Source: Dipteronia dyeriana
Taxonomy: Eukaryota; Streptophyta; Magnoliopsida; Sapindales; Sapindaceae
Assembly: GCA_032871835.1 (NCBI GenBank)
Contig: CM065303.1
Coordinates: forward strand, 53,544,597 to 53,608,596
DNA length: 64,000 nt
Direction: 5' to 3'
Made by a program: the position numbers and the translations under genes. Under the pieces are notes generated by a model. It worked only from the letters and a program-made list of their open reading frames with translations, was not told the DNA's origin and made no database searches. Every line of letters starts with the position of its first letter. Positions within the stretch are counted from its first letter, which is position 1. This document shows, piece by piece, positions 46,459 through 57,949 of the stretch.

Positions 46459-47535
46459 CTAGCCATTAGTTTCACCAAGGAACATCGAGCGATTGGTAGA
46501 TCTTACATATTGCTTTAGAGATGGTCTTTTGCTTGTAGAAATGCTATCTTCCAACTCCTTGATTCTAGCATCTTGTTGAACTACTCTTGCATTGAGTTCT
46601 TCAATCTTCAATTTTGACTTTTCAACCTCTTCCTTCAATTGAGTAACCCAATCCAAAAGATTACTTGTGCTAATGACATGGCTTGCATATTGAGATCCAC
46701 TAAAAAGTCAAAATGTATCACAAGCATTTCCCTTGTTCTTGTATGACATAAATGCCACACACTTATCACTAAACTTTTCTAAGGGACGTAAAAGCACATC
46801 TTCCTCTTGTTTCTTCACACCATGAGCCATACACAATTGAGTGACAAACCCTAGCAGTGCCAACTTTTTGTCCAACCTTGTTGACAAAGCCTCACTATTT
46901 AGATATGGCATGAGAATCTCTCCAAGGTTTATAGGTCGATTTCTGACTAAGGCATTCACAAACTTGATATTTCCATTGTTTAACTCGGTAGTGTTTGAAG
47001 ATCATATAAGATTGGTACATGTAAACAGATGTCAAAAGGCACTTATCTTAGTCAATTCACTTTGACTAATGAATGCCCAATTCCTCCGCTCAAAAGTAGT
47101 GTCATCAAAAAGCGTTTGACCCATAATAGTGAGATTTTCTACTATTTCCACACCTAGAAAATCCGACTCAGTATTATTAGGCAATCCGAGAAATCTATTA
47201 ATATTCTCCGAATTGACTCTAAAAACCACACCCCTAACCTCCATCACGACATCTAAATAGGTAGCACTTTCCTTGTTCTTATGATAGAATTCCCTAACAA
47301 TACTATTATTCACCATACCAATCATGCTTACCCATGAGCCCCAATTTCTATCAATTAAACTTTGATGGATATAAGAGCCACCATACTTACTCAAGTCAAT
47401 ACCTCTTTCTTGAAATAACTTCTTGGTTCCCATAACTCCTAAAGGGTTCAACTTAGAGGATTTGGATTCCTTAGAGGAAGACTTGGACTTGTCTATGGGT
47501 TTATATGAATTGCCACCTCTGGTAGTCTTAGTTCT
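46459..47535 (-). pseudogene. Transposase_32-like ('putative plant transposon') gene in the Sirevirus-like element
   Basis: One reading frame can be followed for about 355 codons with three internal stops. A Ser/Lys-rich N-terminus (KSKSSSKESKSSKLNPLG) precedes the conserved part (FQERGIDLSKYGGS, NSIVREFYHKNKESATY, VMEVRGVVFRVNSENINRFL). Then follow NALVRNRPINLGEILMPYLN, CMAHGVKKQEEDVLLRPLE and a coiled coil at the C-terminus (LKEEVEKSKLKIEELNARVV; 46650-46540). The stops (after SAF, TNLI and CDTF) fall at TGA or TAA codons. It resembles the gene at 40655-41978 in type, with little direct similarity. Activity is unknown; it sits where Sireviruses may carry an envelope-like gene. Confidence 0.6.
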
Positions 47536-48981
47536 TCACATGACCTTGTGTAGAGAAATACTAAGCACATAAAACAAACGTGAGTGGAAACAACCAATGC
47601 AAGTTAGTCACATAAAAATACAAAGACAAATGATATAACAAAGTATCATAACGCAAACCAGCAAACATTAAAATCACATCTATAAGATTCATCATATCAT
47701 CCAAGAATATGCCAACAAATGACAAATTGAAACATGTGAACATATCATAAAAGAGAAAAAAGTTTAGCATACTATGCTCCCCCTTGCTAAATGCTCTATC
47801 CAGGATCAAATAACATAATGTTCACAATGAAATTCACACAATCACACACTCAAGCAATTTTTAAAGAAATCCAACCAAAATAAACTCTATAAATTATGTG
47901 AGATACACCAAGATTTTCAGTCTCTCTCATAATTCTTCTAAAATTTCTAGAATATCAAATAATTATAAACAAAGTGTGTGTGTGTGTGTGAATTTTTGCT
48001 TAATTATATGTAGATGAGTAATTTTTATAATCAACATGTAAATCACATCCACATCTATTCATCTTAAGCTTTTCCATAAAAGGTCAAACTGATTATCGTC
48101 CTGAATTTTTGCTTTTAAGAGAATAGAATTCAACATATGAGTGGGTGTGTGCGTGTGGCTCGTCATCCCATTTCTATTTTTCAACCTGAGCACCTTTTGA
48201 TTCAACTAAACTCCTTTAAGCCTTCTTCCTTTCTTTATAGGCTTTGAATCAAAGATTTTTCTTTTATTGATTCTTTTCAACACTTCTTTGATTTTTTTTA
48301 AACATAAACATATACTCTTCATGATAGCTTTCACTCATCACAATGGTGTAGCCCTTTCCTACATTAGGCGGCTTCACAACCAAAGTGTGTAGCCCTTTAC
48401 ATTAAGGTGCTCGTTGAGTTCTATGTCGTTGCCAAAGCAAAATGTATACTAACCATAGATCATCTTAAATGTACTAGTCAAAAGACTTCAGATGTATCCA
48501 CAACTTACATATTAGCAAACTTAACTTACTCAACAAAACATACAAGAGAAGCAAAGTGTATTTTTGAAAACCAAGTTTTATGGCTTACAAGCACATTATC
48601 TAAGAGTAATATAAAGAGATTTACTCAAGATCATTACTTCTCAAGAAAGTAGCTTTCAAAGAATATGAAGCTCATATTTTTCAAAATATGCCACTCAACA
48701 ATCAAACATATAAACATACATCATGATTAAGATCAATGTGAACATCATCACTAAGAGATCTTAGAAGAACAAATGTCAATGAGAACTATAAGAATGCTAT
48801 ACTAGCTCTCTAATATGACATGCTATATGATTTAATACAAACATAAAGTCTAAAGATGAAAAACTAGAAACAAGATTTAGGATATATGAATACCTTAGCA
48901 AGTTTTTTCATCAAATGTAAAGCCTTAGCCTTTTTTATGAGCTCCTTTGGCTTATTTGTATCCATGAAAACAAGTTATTGG
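47536..48981 (-). other. Non-coding internal region of the Sirevirus-like element
   Basis: AT-rich. It contains a (GT)n run (47983-47999) and paired GTGTAGCCCTTT segments (48346 and 48390). No coding similarity is recognised. It continues, across the copia insertion, at 59715. Confidence 0.5.
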
Positions 48982-50238
48982 TGTTGGTAACCAGGTTTAT
49001 ATTGCGCATCAAAAAAATATTCTATTTTTTCTAAAAGCAATCAATTACAAGAATAATGTTTAAGAATAAACAATATAAGGAGAGTTGATTGTCATACCGA
49101 CATTGACGATTCCTTGGTTCTCTCGATTTCCTTCCTAATCTTAACCAATGGATCTTTCTGGCTATGTTCCACGATCCGGCAACTGTGTATGGGTGTGTCA
49201 CGTTACTTAGGAACAACAGGACGATGTATAGAGAAGGAGAAGAAACTTTTTTTCTTCAGTACCTGACCAAAAAATGTATGGAACTTTTCTAATGTTTTTT
49301 TTTTGGTTTTAGTACGATCAACACTTAATCGCTCTCTGATAAGTTGTGTTCACTTGTTAAGTTACGAAAAAAAAAATATACCGTATATATATATTTTTCA
49401 ACTTAACCACTTTTATTAATCCTTTTAAATATATCATATATATCAATACGGATAATAAATATTTTGAATTTAAAATTAAATTCAAAATTAGGTATTTTAT
49501 TTAATAAAAATAAAATAATAAAATTATCTAATCTTCATTCAAAAAACAAATATCAATCAACACCCTCCATTTAATGATTAATCACATAATTAAATAATAT
49601 AATTAATTAATTAATTTAAACATTAATATTCAGTAATTAAATAATCTCATTATTCAATTAATTTCTAAATAAATATGTGTCACTTTCGTAACACAATTAA
49701 TTGGACAATCCTATTAATTAACCATGATCCTTGTTACATTTAATCAGTCGGGCTAGCAAGGTAACCTAATGGACCCATAGTATTTTAAGCTCTAATAATC
49801 CTCAGAAATAATTAATTAAATTCTTTAATTAATACTTCATGATTATTAACTTCGATGTTATTCCACTAAAAACTCTAAGCTGCACTCTCTCAACTGTAAG
49901 TGTTTTTACACAAATCAATAATCTCGATGTTCATCAATATAGCTATTACATATGGTATAATCCTTCACAAGTAGTTCATAATTACAGTTGGGTCATAATA
50001 TCCGTTATACCTCTCTAATTACATCTTTTCCATTAGGTACCCTTGATTCTATAATGAAAAATAAATCCTACATTCCTCATGGAATTAGGAGAGCACTTAT
50101 ATTGTTCAAGCCTCAAATCAACCCTTAAGGGAACTTTTATATACTTCTCACAAGAAAGAGTGGATTTCACTATTGTGTACAAACCTTCCTAGCCACAAGC
50201 CAAACCACGATTCCAACATAAGGAGCATATTGATATAC
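48982..50238 (-). repeat. Truncated 3' LTR of the copia element
   Basis: Matches 57950-59190 (TGTTGGTAACCAGGTTTATA start, CCAACATAAGGAGCATATTG at the break). At the break the RT frame ...LALSQTSYI runs straight into LTR sequence. Confidence 0.85.
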
Positions 50239-50239
50239 G

Positions 50240-51097
50240 ATGTCTGAGACAATGCTAGGAGTTTGTTCTTACGATCCCTTATAAGTTGGATACCTAGAAC
50301 ATAACTCGCCTCCCTCAAATCTTTCATTTGGAATTGGCTAGCCAGCCAGCCCTTTACTTCCGATAATACCCCTACATCATTCCCAATTAGAAGGATATCA
50401 TCTATGTATAGGACTAAGAAAACTACTTTTTTGTTAATGATACGCTTGTAATCACAAGGCTCATCAACGTTTTGCTCGAAACCATAGGTTTTGATAGCAC
50501 TATCAAACCTTATATTCTAAGATCTAGATGCTTGCTTAAGTTCATATATAGACCTTTGCAACTTGCAAACTTTTTACTCTTGATCTGGAGACACGAATGC
50601 CACTGGTTACATCATGTAGATACGCTCATCATGATTGCCATTCAAGAATGCAGTCTTGACTTCCGTTTGTCAAATTTCATAATTGAAATAGGCAGCTATG
50701 GATAAGAGTATCCTAATAGACTTAAACATGGCTATTGATGAAAAGATCTCTTTATAATTGACCCCCTCTTTCTAGGTATAACCATTGGCCATTAGTCTAG
50801 CCATGAAGGTTTTTACCTTCCCGTCTACTCTTTTTTTTCTCTTGTAGATCCACTTACACCCTATGGGTTTTACCCCATCTGGTAAGTCTACGAGTTCTTA
50901 GACTGAGTTAAAGTACATGGACTCCATCTCGAGATTCATGGCTTTAAGCCATTCCTCTTTGTCAAGATCTTCCATTGCATTCTTAAATATCAATGGATCA
51001 CCCACACTATCAGTAGAGACGACATCTTGTCCCTCACCTATACCCAGATAGCTTTCAGGTTATCGTACAACTCTTTCACTACGTCTAGATGGTAGTG
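50240..51097 (-). pseudogene. Copia reverse transcriptase, partial and broken
   Basis: From DTLPSRRSERVV through DPLIFKNAMEDLDKEEWLKA, ELVDLPDGVKPIGCKWIYKR, VKTAFLNGN and CDYKRIINKKVVFLVLYIDD (catalytic YIDD intact), then ILLIGNDVGVLSEVKGWLAS to LALSQTSYI. At least six in-frame stops, mostly at Trp or Gln positions (for instance Trp before ELVDLPDG). It is cut before the end of RT by the LTR-joining deletion. Confidence 0.88.
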
Positions 51098-51106
51098 TAT
51101 CCTGAT

Positions 51107-52511
51107 TGTTGTAAATCGTGTTATAAAAACAATACTCGCAAGTGCACGAATCTTGAAGATATCATACAATGACAAGTAAGGATCGTTCCCACGAGGAAAA
51201 GTGATTTATTCGGTTAAATCTAATTCTAATTAAAGTTAAACTGAAAGTAACCAAAAGATTGATGATGATTGATTTAAGACTAAAACTAAATTATATTAAA
51301 TTAAAGAAAATAATTGAAAAGATTGGGTTGTGGTCAAGGGTGAGAAAACACTAGGTCATCAATGATCCCCAATTATAAACACTCAATGCATGGATTATTT
51401 TGTAAAAAGATTCAATCAATTCAAGGGTTCATTCTTTATCTTAAATATGACTATTACTGTATGATCGCGAGATGAGTCAAGTATTATCAACCACTATTCA
51501 CCCTTGGTCTATGGTGTGAACAATGATCAGAAACCCGTTAAGCGTAAGAAATAAGAACCAAATTCTATACTTTGCTTGGTCTATGCTAAAGATAAAATTT
51601 ACTCATTCAAAAGAGCATTAATCAAGGTTAGGTTTGGTATATACTCTAACCCTAATTCTCAGATAATCTTAACCCTAAAATAATGCCAAATAATTATCCA
51701 CCCTTGGTCTATGGTGTGAATAAATATTAAAACTAATGAGAGATAAGCAATTAAGAATAATGAACAAATCAAGAATTGAGTTGATGAAATAATATTATTA
51801 ATCCAAACATGAGCATTCACAAAAAGTTCACATTGATTCCCTAGTTATGGATTTAGTTACACATTATGAAAATAGAAGGAAAAGAAAAAGAAAAGATAAA
51901 ATCCATTGAGGCCTCAAACGGATTCTTCAAATCTTTAATGATGAATTCTTCTTCATCTTCGATTCTTCAAATGCGTTACAATGGATGAAAGAATTGTTAT
52001 ATGATGGATTGGTGATAGCCGGTGGTGGACTGGTAATAGGCGGCCTCTTTTCCACAATCGAAAAACATCCATATATAGATTTTTTTTTTTAAAAAAATAG
52101 TGTTAAGAATTCCTAAGACGCCAAGGATTCGCACCACCGCTCCCTAAGCTGCGGCTCAGACAACTTTCCCAGACCGCGGTACATCAAGCGGTGTGCTCTC
52201 TGTAAAGTTCCCTGGTGTAGACCGCTCTGGAGACAAGGCCTTGGCAGTGGTACAGACCGCGGTTGTTGAACATGATACGGCTGTGATTCTCCGTTCTTTA
52301 GACCGCGGTAAAGGCACTGCTTGGGCAGCGACCTTCACAGCGGTAATGGACAAAATTGCTCCCTTTTGCTTCCAATCTTCCAAACACAACATTAAAATCA
52401 AATGTCCTGAAACATGCTCAATCACACAATTTAAATACCCAAAAATGCTCAAGAAACAAGCAATTGATAGGCTAATTGGGATTAAAAACATATACAAATA
52501 ATGACCGATCA
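51107..52511 (-). mobile_element. Unclassified 1405-bp insertion with perfect 9-bp TSD
   Basis: TATCCTGAT occurs at 51098-51106 and 52512-52520. Removing the element plus one copy restores the copia frame (NQDTLPSRRS). Ends are TGTTGTAAATCG and GACCGATCA: TG..CA as in an LTR, but with 9 bp duplicated rather than 5, as in Mutator-type insertions. There is no long inverted repeat and no coding region. On minus it has GC-rich AGACCGCGGT repeats (52171-52310), a TATA-like CTATATATGG (52072-52081), and near the left end CTCGCAAGTGCACGAATC. Confidence 0.8.
52171..52310. repeat. Palindromic AGACCGCGGT motif cluster
   Basis: AGACCGCGG(T/TT/TA) at 52171-52180, 52254-52264 and 52300-52310, plus AGACCGCT at about 52219. 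A related ACCGCGGCCTAGACCGCT lies upstream of TATA boxes at 32131 and 33255 in a different element. Confidence 0.75.
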
Positions 52512-52556
52512 TATCCTGATTAGGAATCATCTGACTATCAGATATCTATGGATCAA

Positions 52557-52738
52557 CAACTTTTGTTGACTGAGCACTAGTAATACCAAGCTTCATCTCA
52601 TTTAATATAATCTTGCTATGAGGATTATGATCATTGATATAGTTGTCCAACTTTTGTTGACTGAGCACTAGTTGTACCAAGCTCCATCTCATTTAATACA
52701 ATCTTGCTACGAGGATTATGATCACTGATATAGTTGTC
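52557..52738 (-). repeat. 91-bp tandem duplication inside copia pol
   Basis: 52557-52647 and 52648-52738 begin CAACTTTTGTTGACTGAGC and are nearly identical. As 91 is not a multiple of three, it breaks the frame between integrase and RT. Confidence 0.92.
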
Positions 52739-53430
52739 CTCAAGAAATGTTGTATTTTTTGATACAAACACTTTGTTCTCTTCTGGACTATAAATGTATC
52801 CACCTCTGGTCTCCTTAGAATATCCTACAAACAAGCAGACCCTAGCTTTCCACTTTTGTTCTTCAGCACATGTGCTGGACACCCCCGTATAAATAAATGT
52901 CGTAAACTGGCTTTACGTCCATCCCATAAGTTTAAGGGAGTCTTAGCAACAAATTTGGAAGGGACTACATTCAAAATGTAGGCCGTAGTTTATAGTGCAT
53001 ATCCCTAAAAAGAATTTGGTAAAGATGAGAAACTAATCGTAGATCTCACCATTTCCATTAGGTTTCTATTTCTCCTCTTAGCGACATCATTCTGTTGTGG
53101 TGTTCCAAGAGTTGTGAGTTGGTACACAATCTCATACTCGACCATGAAGTCTTCAAATTCTTGGTCAAGGTACTCACCTCCATGATCCGATCGTTGAGTC
53201 TTGATAGTCTTTCCTAACTGATTCTCAACTTCAGCTTGAAACTCTTTGAACTTTACAAAAGTTTCCGACTTTCGTTGCATTAGAGTGACATATATGTATC
53301 TAGAGTAGTCATCTTTAAAGGTGACATAATACTCATAACCACCATTTGCTTTAACATTCATTGGTCCACAGACGTTTGAATGTATAAGCTCCAGTGGTTC
53401 TTTAGCTCTAAGCCTTTTTTCCAGTAAAAG
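52630..53430 (-). pseudogene. Copia integrase, catalytic residues mutated
   Basis: The frame reads LELIHSNVCGPMNVKANGGY, TFKDDYSRYIYVTLMQRKSE, KTQRSDHGGEYLDQEFEDFM, LGTPQQNDVAKRRNRNLMEM and then the C-terminal CLFVGYSKETRGGYIYSPEE. In copia integrases the first catalytic Asp sits in H-[ST]-D-x-CGP and the Glu in NG-x-AE-x-x-N; here these are Asn and Lys, both explained by G-to-A changes. The SD.GGEY Asp is kept. A zinc-finger region upstream is degenerate. Confidence 0.82.
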
Positions 53431-53959
53431 GTCTATTGGTCATTTTGCCTTCTAAACATGATTCACAAGCAGGTAAGGTGTCAACCTGTAACTCACTAAA
53501 AGGTTCACTTTTTACTAGTCTATCTATCTTGTCAAGGTTAATGTGGTCAAGTCTTAGATGCCATATATACGTTTCGTTTTCTGGAGAAAGATTTTATCGT
53601 TTTGTTTTAGGTTTTTCAACTTTAAACAATTCAGTGTTGAGCAGTGTAGTACGTATTAACGGTCTTAAAACATACAAGTTGTTTTTGTTTAATCCTGAAC
53701 ATATATTCAAACCATTCTTTGCAATAATAACAGACATATTATTAAAAGAAGCAGATTATAATTCTTCCAACAACTTGGAAACTGAAATCAATTTTTGAGT
53801 AAATCCAGGAATTAAAAATACATTATCCAAAACAATGAAACAATTTCCAAAATGTAGTCTAACTACACCCACTGCTCAGCACGCATCGAGAAGGCTCCCT
53901 CCTCAGGCTTTGTCCAAGAATCAGCCCATTGCATAGAAGAACAAACATGGTTAGTGGCC

Positions 53960-54848
53960 ATCCTCTTCCACTGAACACGACTCAAGAACAAGTGAATCAT
54001 AATTACCTTTTGTCTTTTTCTTTTTGGCTACCTCCTTTAGATAATGAGGACAATTGCTCTTCCAGTGGCCATCCTTGTCTTAATGAAAACACTTTCCTTT
54101 CCCCTGGTTAGTGGATGCACATTTTTTTCTTGCCTTGGGATTTCTTAGGTTTGGGCTTACCCTTTGCCTTCCCAGCAGACCTCTTCCTTTTCTTATTTCC
54201 AGAAGAATATGGTTCGACAATATTTGCCTCACTAGCCTTACTTTTGTTGTCCTTTATCAGCGACTCAAAGTAGTGAGCTCATTAAGCAACTGAGTGAGAC
54301 TAAACCTTAACTTGTTCATCCCATAGTTACTCTTGAACTAATCAAAACTCTTCGGAAGAGTCGTCATTATGATGCTCACTTGACTAAGTTCATCAATGGC
54401 CTTGCCATTGATTTTTACCGTGTTAAAATATGACATCATGCTCAGGACATGTTCCCCGAACAGATGCATCTTCTTTAATTCAAGCAAGCATTACGGAACG
54501 AATAGCTTCATGCCACTTTTGCTCAGAGTGTTGCCCAAACATTTCTTGTAATGACTCCATTATCTCAAATGCAGTACCTATTGCTCCGTGCTTCAAAAAA
54601 AACACATATGTCATACTAGCTAATAGATATGTTCGGGCTTTCTCATCTGATGAGACCCATTTCTCATATGCCTCACGAATAGTACATGCGGCATGGGCAG
54701 CAGGCTCTGGAGGACACTCCTCCGTAAGCACAAACTTTAGGTACCTGGTGACCAAGATTGCATTTATGTTATGTTTCGATTTTGTGTAGTTTTCACCAGT
54801 TAATTTGTCGTTAGCTAGAATTTGTAATAAAGTAGACGACATTACTGA
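53960..54848 (-). pseudogene. Copia gag, broken
   Basis: Starts MSSTLLQILANDKLTGENYT (about 54842) and continues KFVLTEECPPEPAAHAACTI, REAYEKWVSSDEKARTYLLA and IMESLQEMFGQHSEQKWHEA to 54480. It then continues through stops and frameshifts to a Lys-rich segment and a damaged CCHC knuckle (CFH*DKDGHWKSNC, about 54090-54050). A gag of this type packages the element RNA. Confidence 0.82.
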
Positions 54849-55824
54849 AAAACATAATTTAAGAATCCATTCATTCATACATTCATAACATGTGCAGATG
54901 TTTTGGCATAAAATTAAACATGATGCATGAACACGTTTAATGAGCAAGAACAACCCAACAAAATGTTTCTACGCCACGACAACCCAATATACCATAAGAA
55001 ACTGTTGCCTTAGGTTCAGTTAAATTCTTGCATGTTGGATCGAGACATTCTCAGTCAAATGATATACCAGAATAACTTTTATTCCTTTATCATTCAACCA
55101 TCGTTTATTCAGTCAGGTTTTTAATTAACTATTTTAATTAAAACCTTAGGAGTGTAACCCATCATTTTAGATCTCATGAGCTTAACTCGAGAATTGCCAC
55201 CTTAGGGTCGGTCAATCTCGAAAGACCCTTAAAAATCCTATACGAAAGCAAAGCCGTCTTGAGGCCCCACTCGAATCTCACGGTGTTGAACTGATAATAG
55301 AGACTGCGGGATATAATGTCATATATCCCTCTCCCACTCACTATTTCATAATAAGGGTTTTCTATTATTATCAATGCACCTAGATTAAACGGCTAATTTC
55401 AATCCAAGTGTCTAGCGCATTAATAACAAATTATTAGAATCCTATTCCAATAACTAATAAACTAATTTGATTTTTTAACTCTAAAAAAAAAACTAGTTCA
55501 TTAGTGATAATTCTAATCTAATTAAACTATTTACTAGGACAAGAATTATTAAATGTGTATTTACCAAGTTTCAACTATTAAAACTAAGCACAATATTGGG
55601 TTCAATTATTATTTTGGGCTTAATCAAATTAGTCCTAATATTTATAATGGACCCTACTAATCTAACTAACTAAACTCTTAATTAAATAGATTAGCAATTA
55701 ATGAGAATTACCAAGTTTTTACTCCTATAAACTAATCCCATTAACTTATAGTCAATTATGTGAACTACCCATTTTAATCAAATTAAAATTAAATACATAT
55801 TATAGATAGCTATAATGCATGTAT
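54849..55824 (-). other. Copia leader, between gag and the nested solo LTR
   Basis: AT-rich, non-coding. It is part of the 5' untranslated region of the copia element. Confidence 0.5.
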
Positions 55825-55829
55825 GACAT

Positions 55830-56981
55830 TGTTAACGAAAAATTTGCTCGGGGTGAGAAATTTCAATTAACACCCTCGAGACTACTACCGCGGAGGTGAT
55901 GGCTGGGTTTGATATCTTCGGTGCCTGATTGGTGTATTTTTAATAATGAGTAAAATGATGAACGACAATACGAAACATAGAGACACCTAATGGTAATGAT
56001 ATCATTTTATCATTTATTCGTATGGTGTATACAAAATATATTCAGTTGCTCTAGTGGGTACAATGGGGTGGTGGCTTCGTGGCTGTCGAATAGTAGAATA
56101 CAACGATGTCCGTGTTCTGACCATGAAACTTCAACTAGGAATCAGACCCCTTTCCCTTCTATACATCATTGGACCATTTATACACATTCCTCGTAGGTCA
56201 AATCTTATCGTTCTCCCGCCATTATTCTCTCAATCAAATCCCCTTCTTATTAAGCGAGATCCTTCGTTTAAATGTTTATTGACTTTTACTTAATTATAGA
56301 ATAATGAATATCTGGACAAAGGATAAGTTTGTTTCCTCTTTGGACTCAATCACCTGCCCTGCACGCACGCGGTGGTTTGGTGTTTATTGGATTGTAGATA
56401 TGATCATGTGTGTCTTCAAGATGTGAGGCCTCATGGAGGTCGTTGTGCATGGTGTTTGTTCCCTTAACAAATGGGAGAGGTATATCTGTGTTCTGCTTGT
56501 AGATACTAGGAGCTTGGTTTGACCTTTCCAGATCCATTGGAGCTTGAGATGGCCCTCGTGGGTGCTCTTTGGTGGTAACGGAGCTTCATTGAGCTCCCTC
56601 ATTCTGGTCTAGATTTATTCAAATCTTCCATTAGTGAAGTACAGCGATGCTACAACATTAACCTCAGGTTTTTGTAAATCCCGTTTTACACATGGAGAGG
56701 ATGACGGGCTTCTAGGGAGGTTAAGAGGTAGTTTCAACCCTGGGGAACTTAGTTTGTCATTCGTCGGGCTTTCCTTGGGTGCTTATGGAGCTCAATCCGA
56801 TCATGTCAGGCTCCACCCTGGATTCTTTTAGAGCTCGATGATCTTTTCTCGCTTCTGCGGGATGGCTCCATAGCTTAACTCTAGGGTCCGGGGTTCCATG
56901 GCGGGTAATCTTGGGCTTGGACCTGGGCTAGGAGAGTGGAAAATTTCTCTTTTAGTCCCTAGCCAAATTTGGCTATTAACA
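55830..56981. mobile_element. Solo LTR, 1152 bp, with 5-bp TSD
   Basis: TGTTAACGAAAAATTTGC...CCAAATTTGGCTATTAACA, with GACAT duplicated at 55825-55829 and 56982-56986. The ends are near-inverted (TGTTAA..AATTTG.CT.GGG). It contains no coding region; frames inside are random. Family not identified. Confidence 0.82.
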
Positions 56982-56986
56982 GACAT

Positions 56987-57935
56987 ATCAACTTATATAT
57001 GTGTAAGCACACCTAATCTAAATGACATGTATATGCATGACAATGCTTTAATTATAACATAATAAAAGCATACATGAATTGACCGAGTACGATGAGTTTA
57101 TTTAACTTAAAAAAATTAATTACAAAAATATCCATGGCATTCCTTGGTATTCTTGTAATTCCAAAAATCTTTAAGTCTATCTGTAATATCTTTTGTGTCT
57201 TCAGGGCCCAAAATCAAGTCCAACTTGATCTATATTATTGGATCCATCACATGGATTAAATTCCTAAAGCCAAAGTGTTAACACTTTTTGAAGGCCTGAG
57301 ATTTTCCAAAATCGGCCCAAACGGTGCTTGACTGCTGCACCACAAACAACAATTGAATGTTGCATGCTGAGCAAAACTTACGCATGTGTGTATGTGTTGA
57401 CAGAAACACAAACACAACAATTGAATGTTGCATGCTGCTTGACAATTTTACAACACTTGCATGGGAGTGCATGACAACACAATATTTCTAACTGCATAGC
57501 AGGGCAATTGTGCAACACATTACATCAATTCATAACAGCATTACAACAATTGCATGTGAGTGCATTGACATCTGCACAAATTCGTAACAGCATTGCAACT
57601 TTATATTGCTTCTGTGTATTGCGCAACAATTGAGCTTGAGTGTGCGATAACTTTTCACATACTTTGGATGTGCGGGTGCTGTGTCTTCCAGATCGTTGAT
57701 CTTCGCTGTATTACATCATTATATATATACATCCCGGAATTAATATTACATCAGAAAAAAATTACAAATAATATCCAAACCCTATGACCCACCGTACCAT
57801 ACAATTAACGATCAATCATGTTTTTCTTTAAACAATTTTAATATAAACTTTCATACAATCATTGTATTCGTGTCTACACATTCATACATGCAACACCAAG
57901 AACTAATTGAATATTCAAATAAATGTACAATTAGG
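56987..57935 (-). other. Copia leader next to the primer-binding site
   Basis: Non-coding. It contains dispersed copies of CAACAATTGAATGTTGCATG (57349 and 57416) and related ACAACAATTGCATGTGAGTG units up to 57660. Confidence 0.55.
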
Positions 57936-57946
57936 CCCTGATACCA
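57936..57946 (-). promoter_or_regulatory. Primer-binding site of the copia element
   Basis: Minus strand TGGTATCAGGG, complementary to the 3' end of initiator tRNA-Met, 3 bases from the LTR edge. Confidence 0.85.
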
Positions 57947-57949
57947 ATT

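Noticed and set aside
52193..52501. 102-residue plus-strand open frame
   Set aside because: It spans the GC-rich repeat cluster of the inserted element; opposite to the probable promoter direction and without a domain.
51107..52511. Simple solo LTR of a Ty1 or Ty3 element
   Set aside because: TG..CA ends fit, but the immediate 5-bp flanks differ (GGATA and ATCAG on minus) while 9-bp flanks match perfectly.
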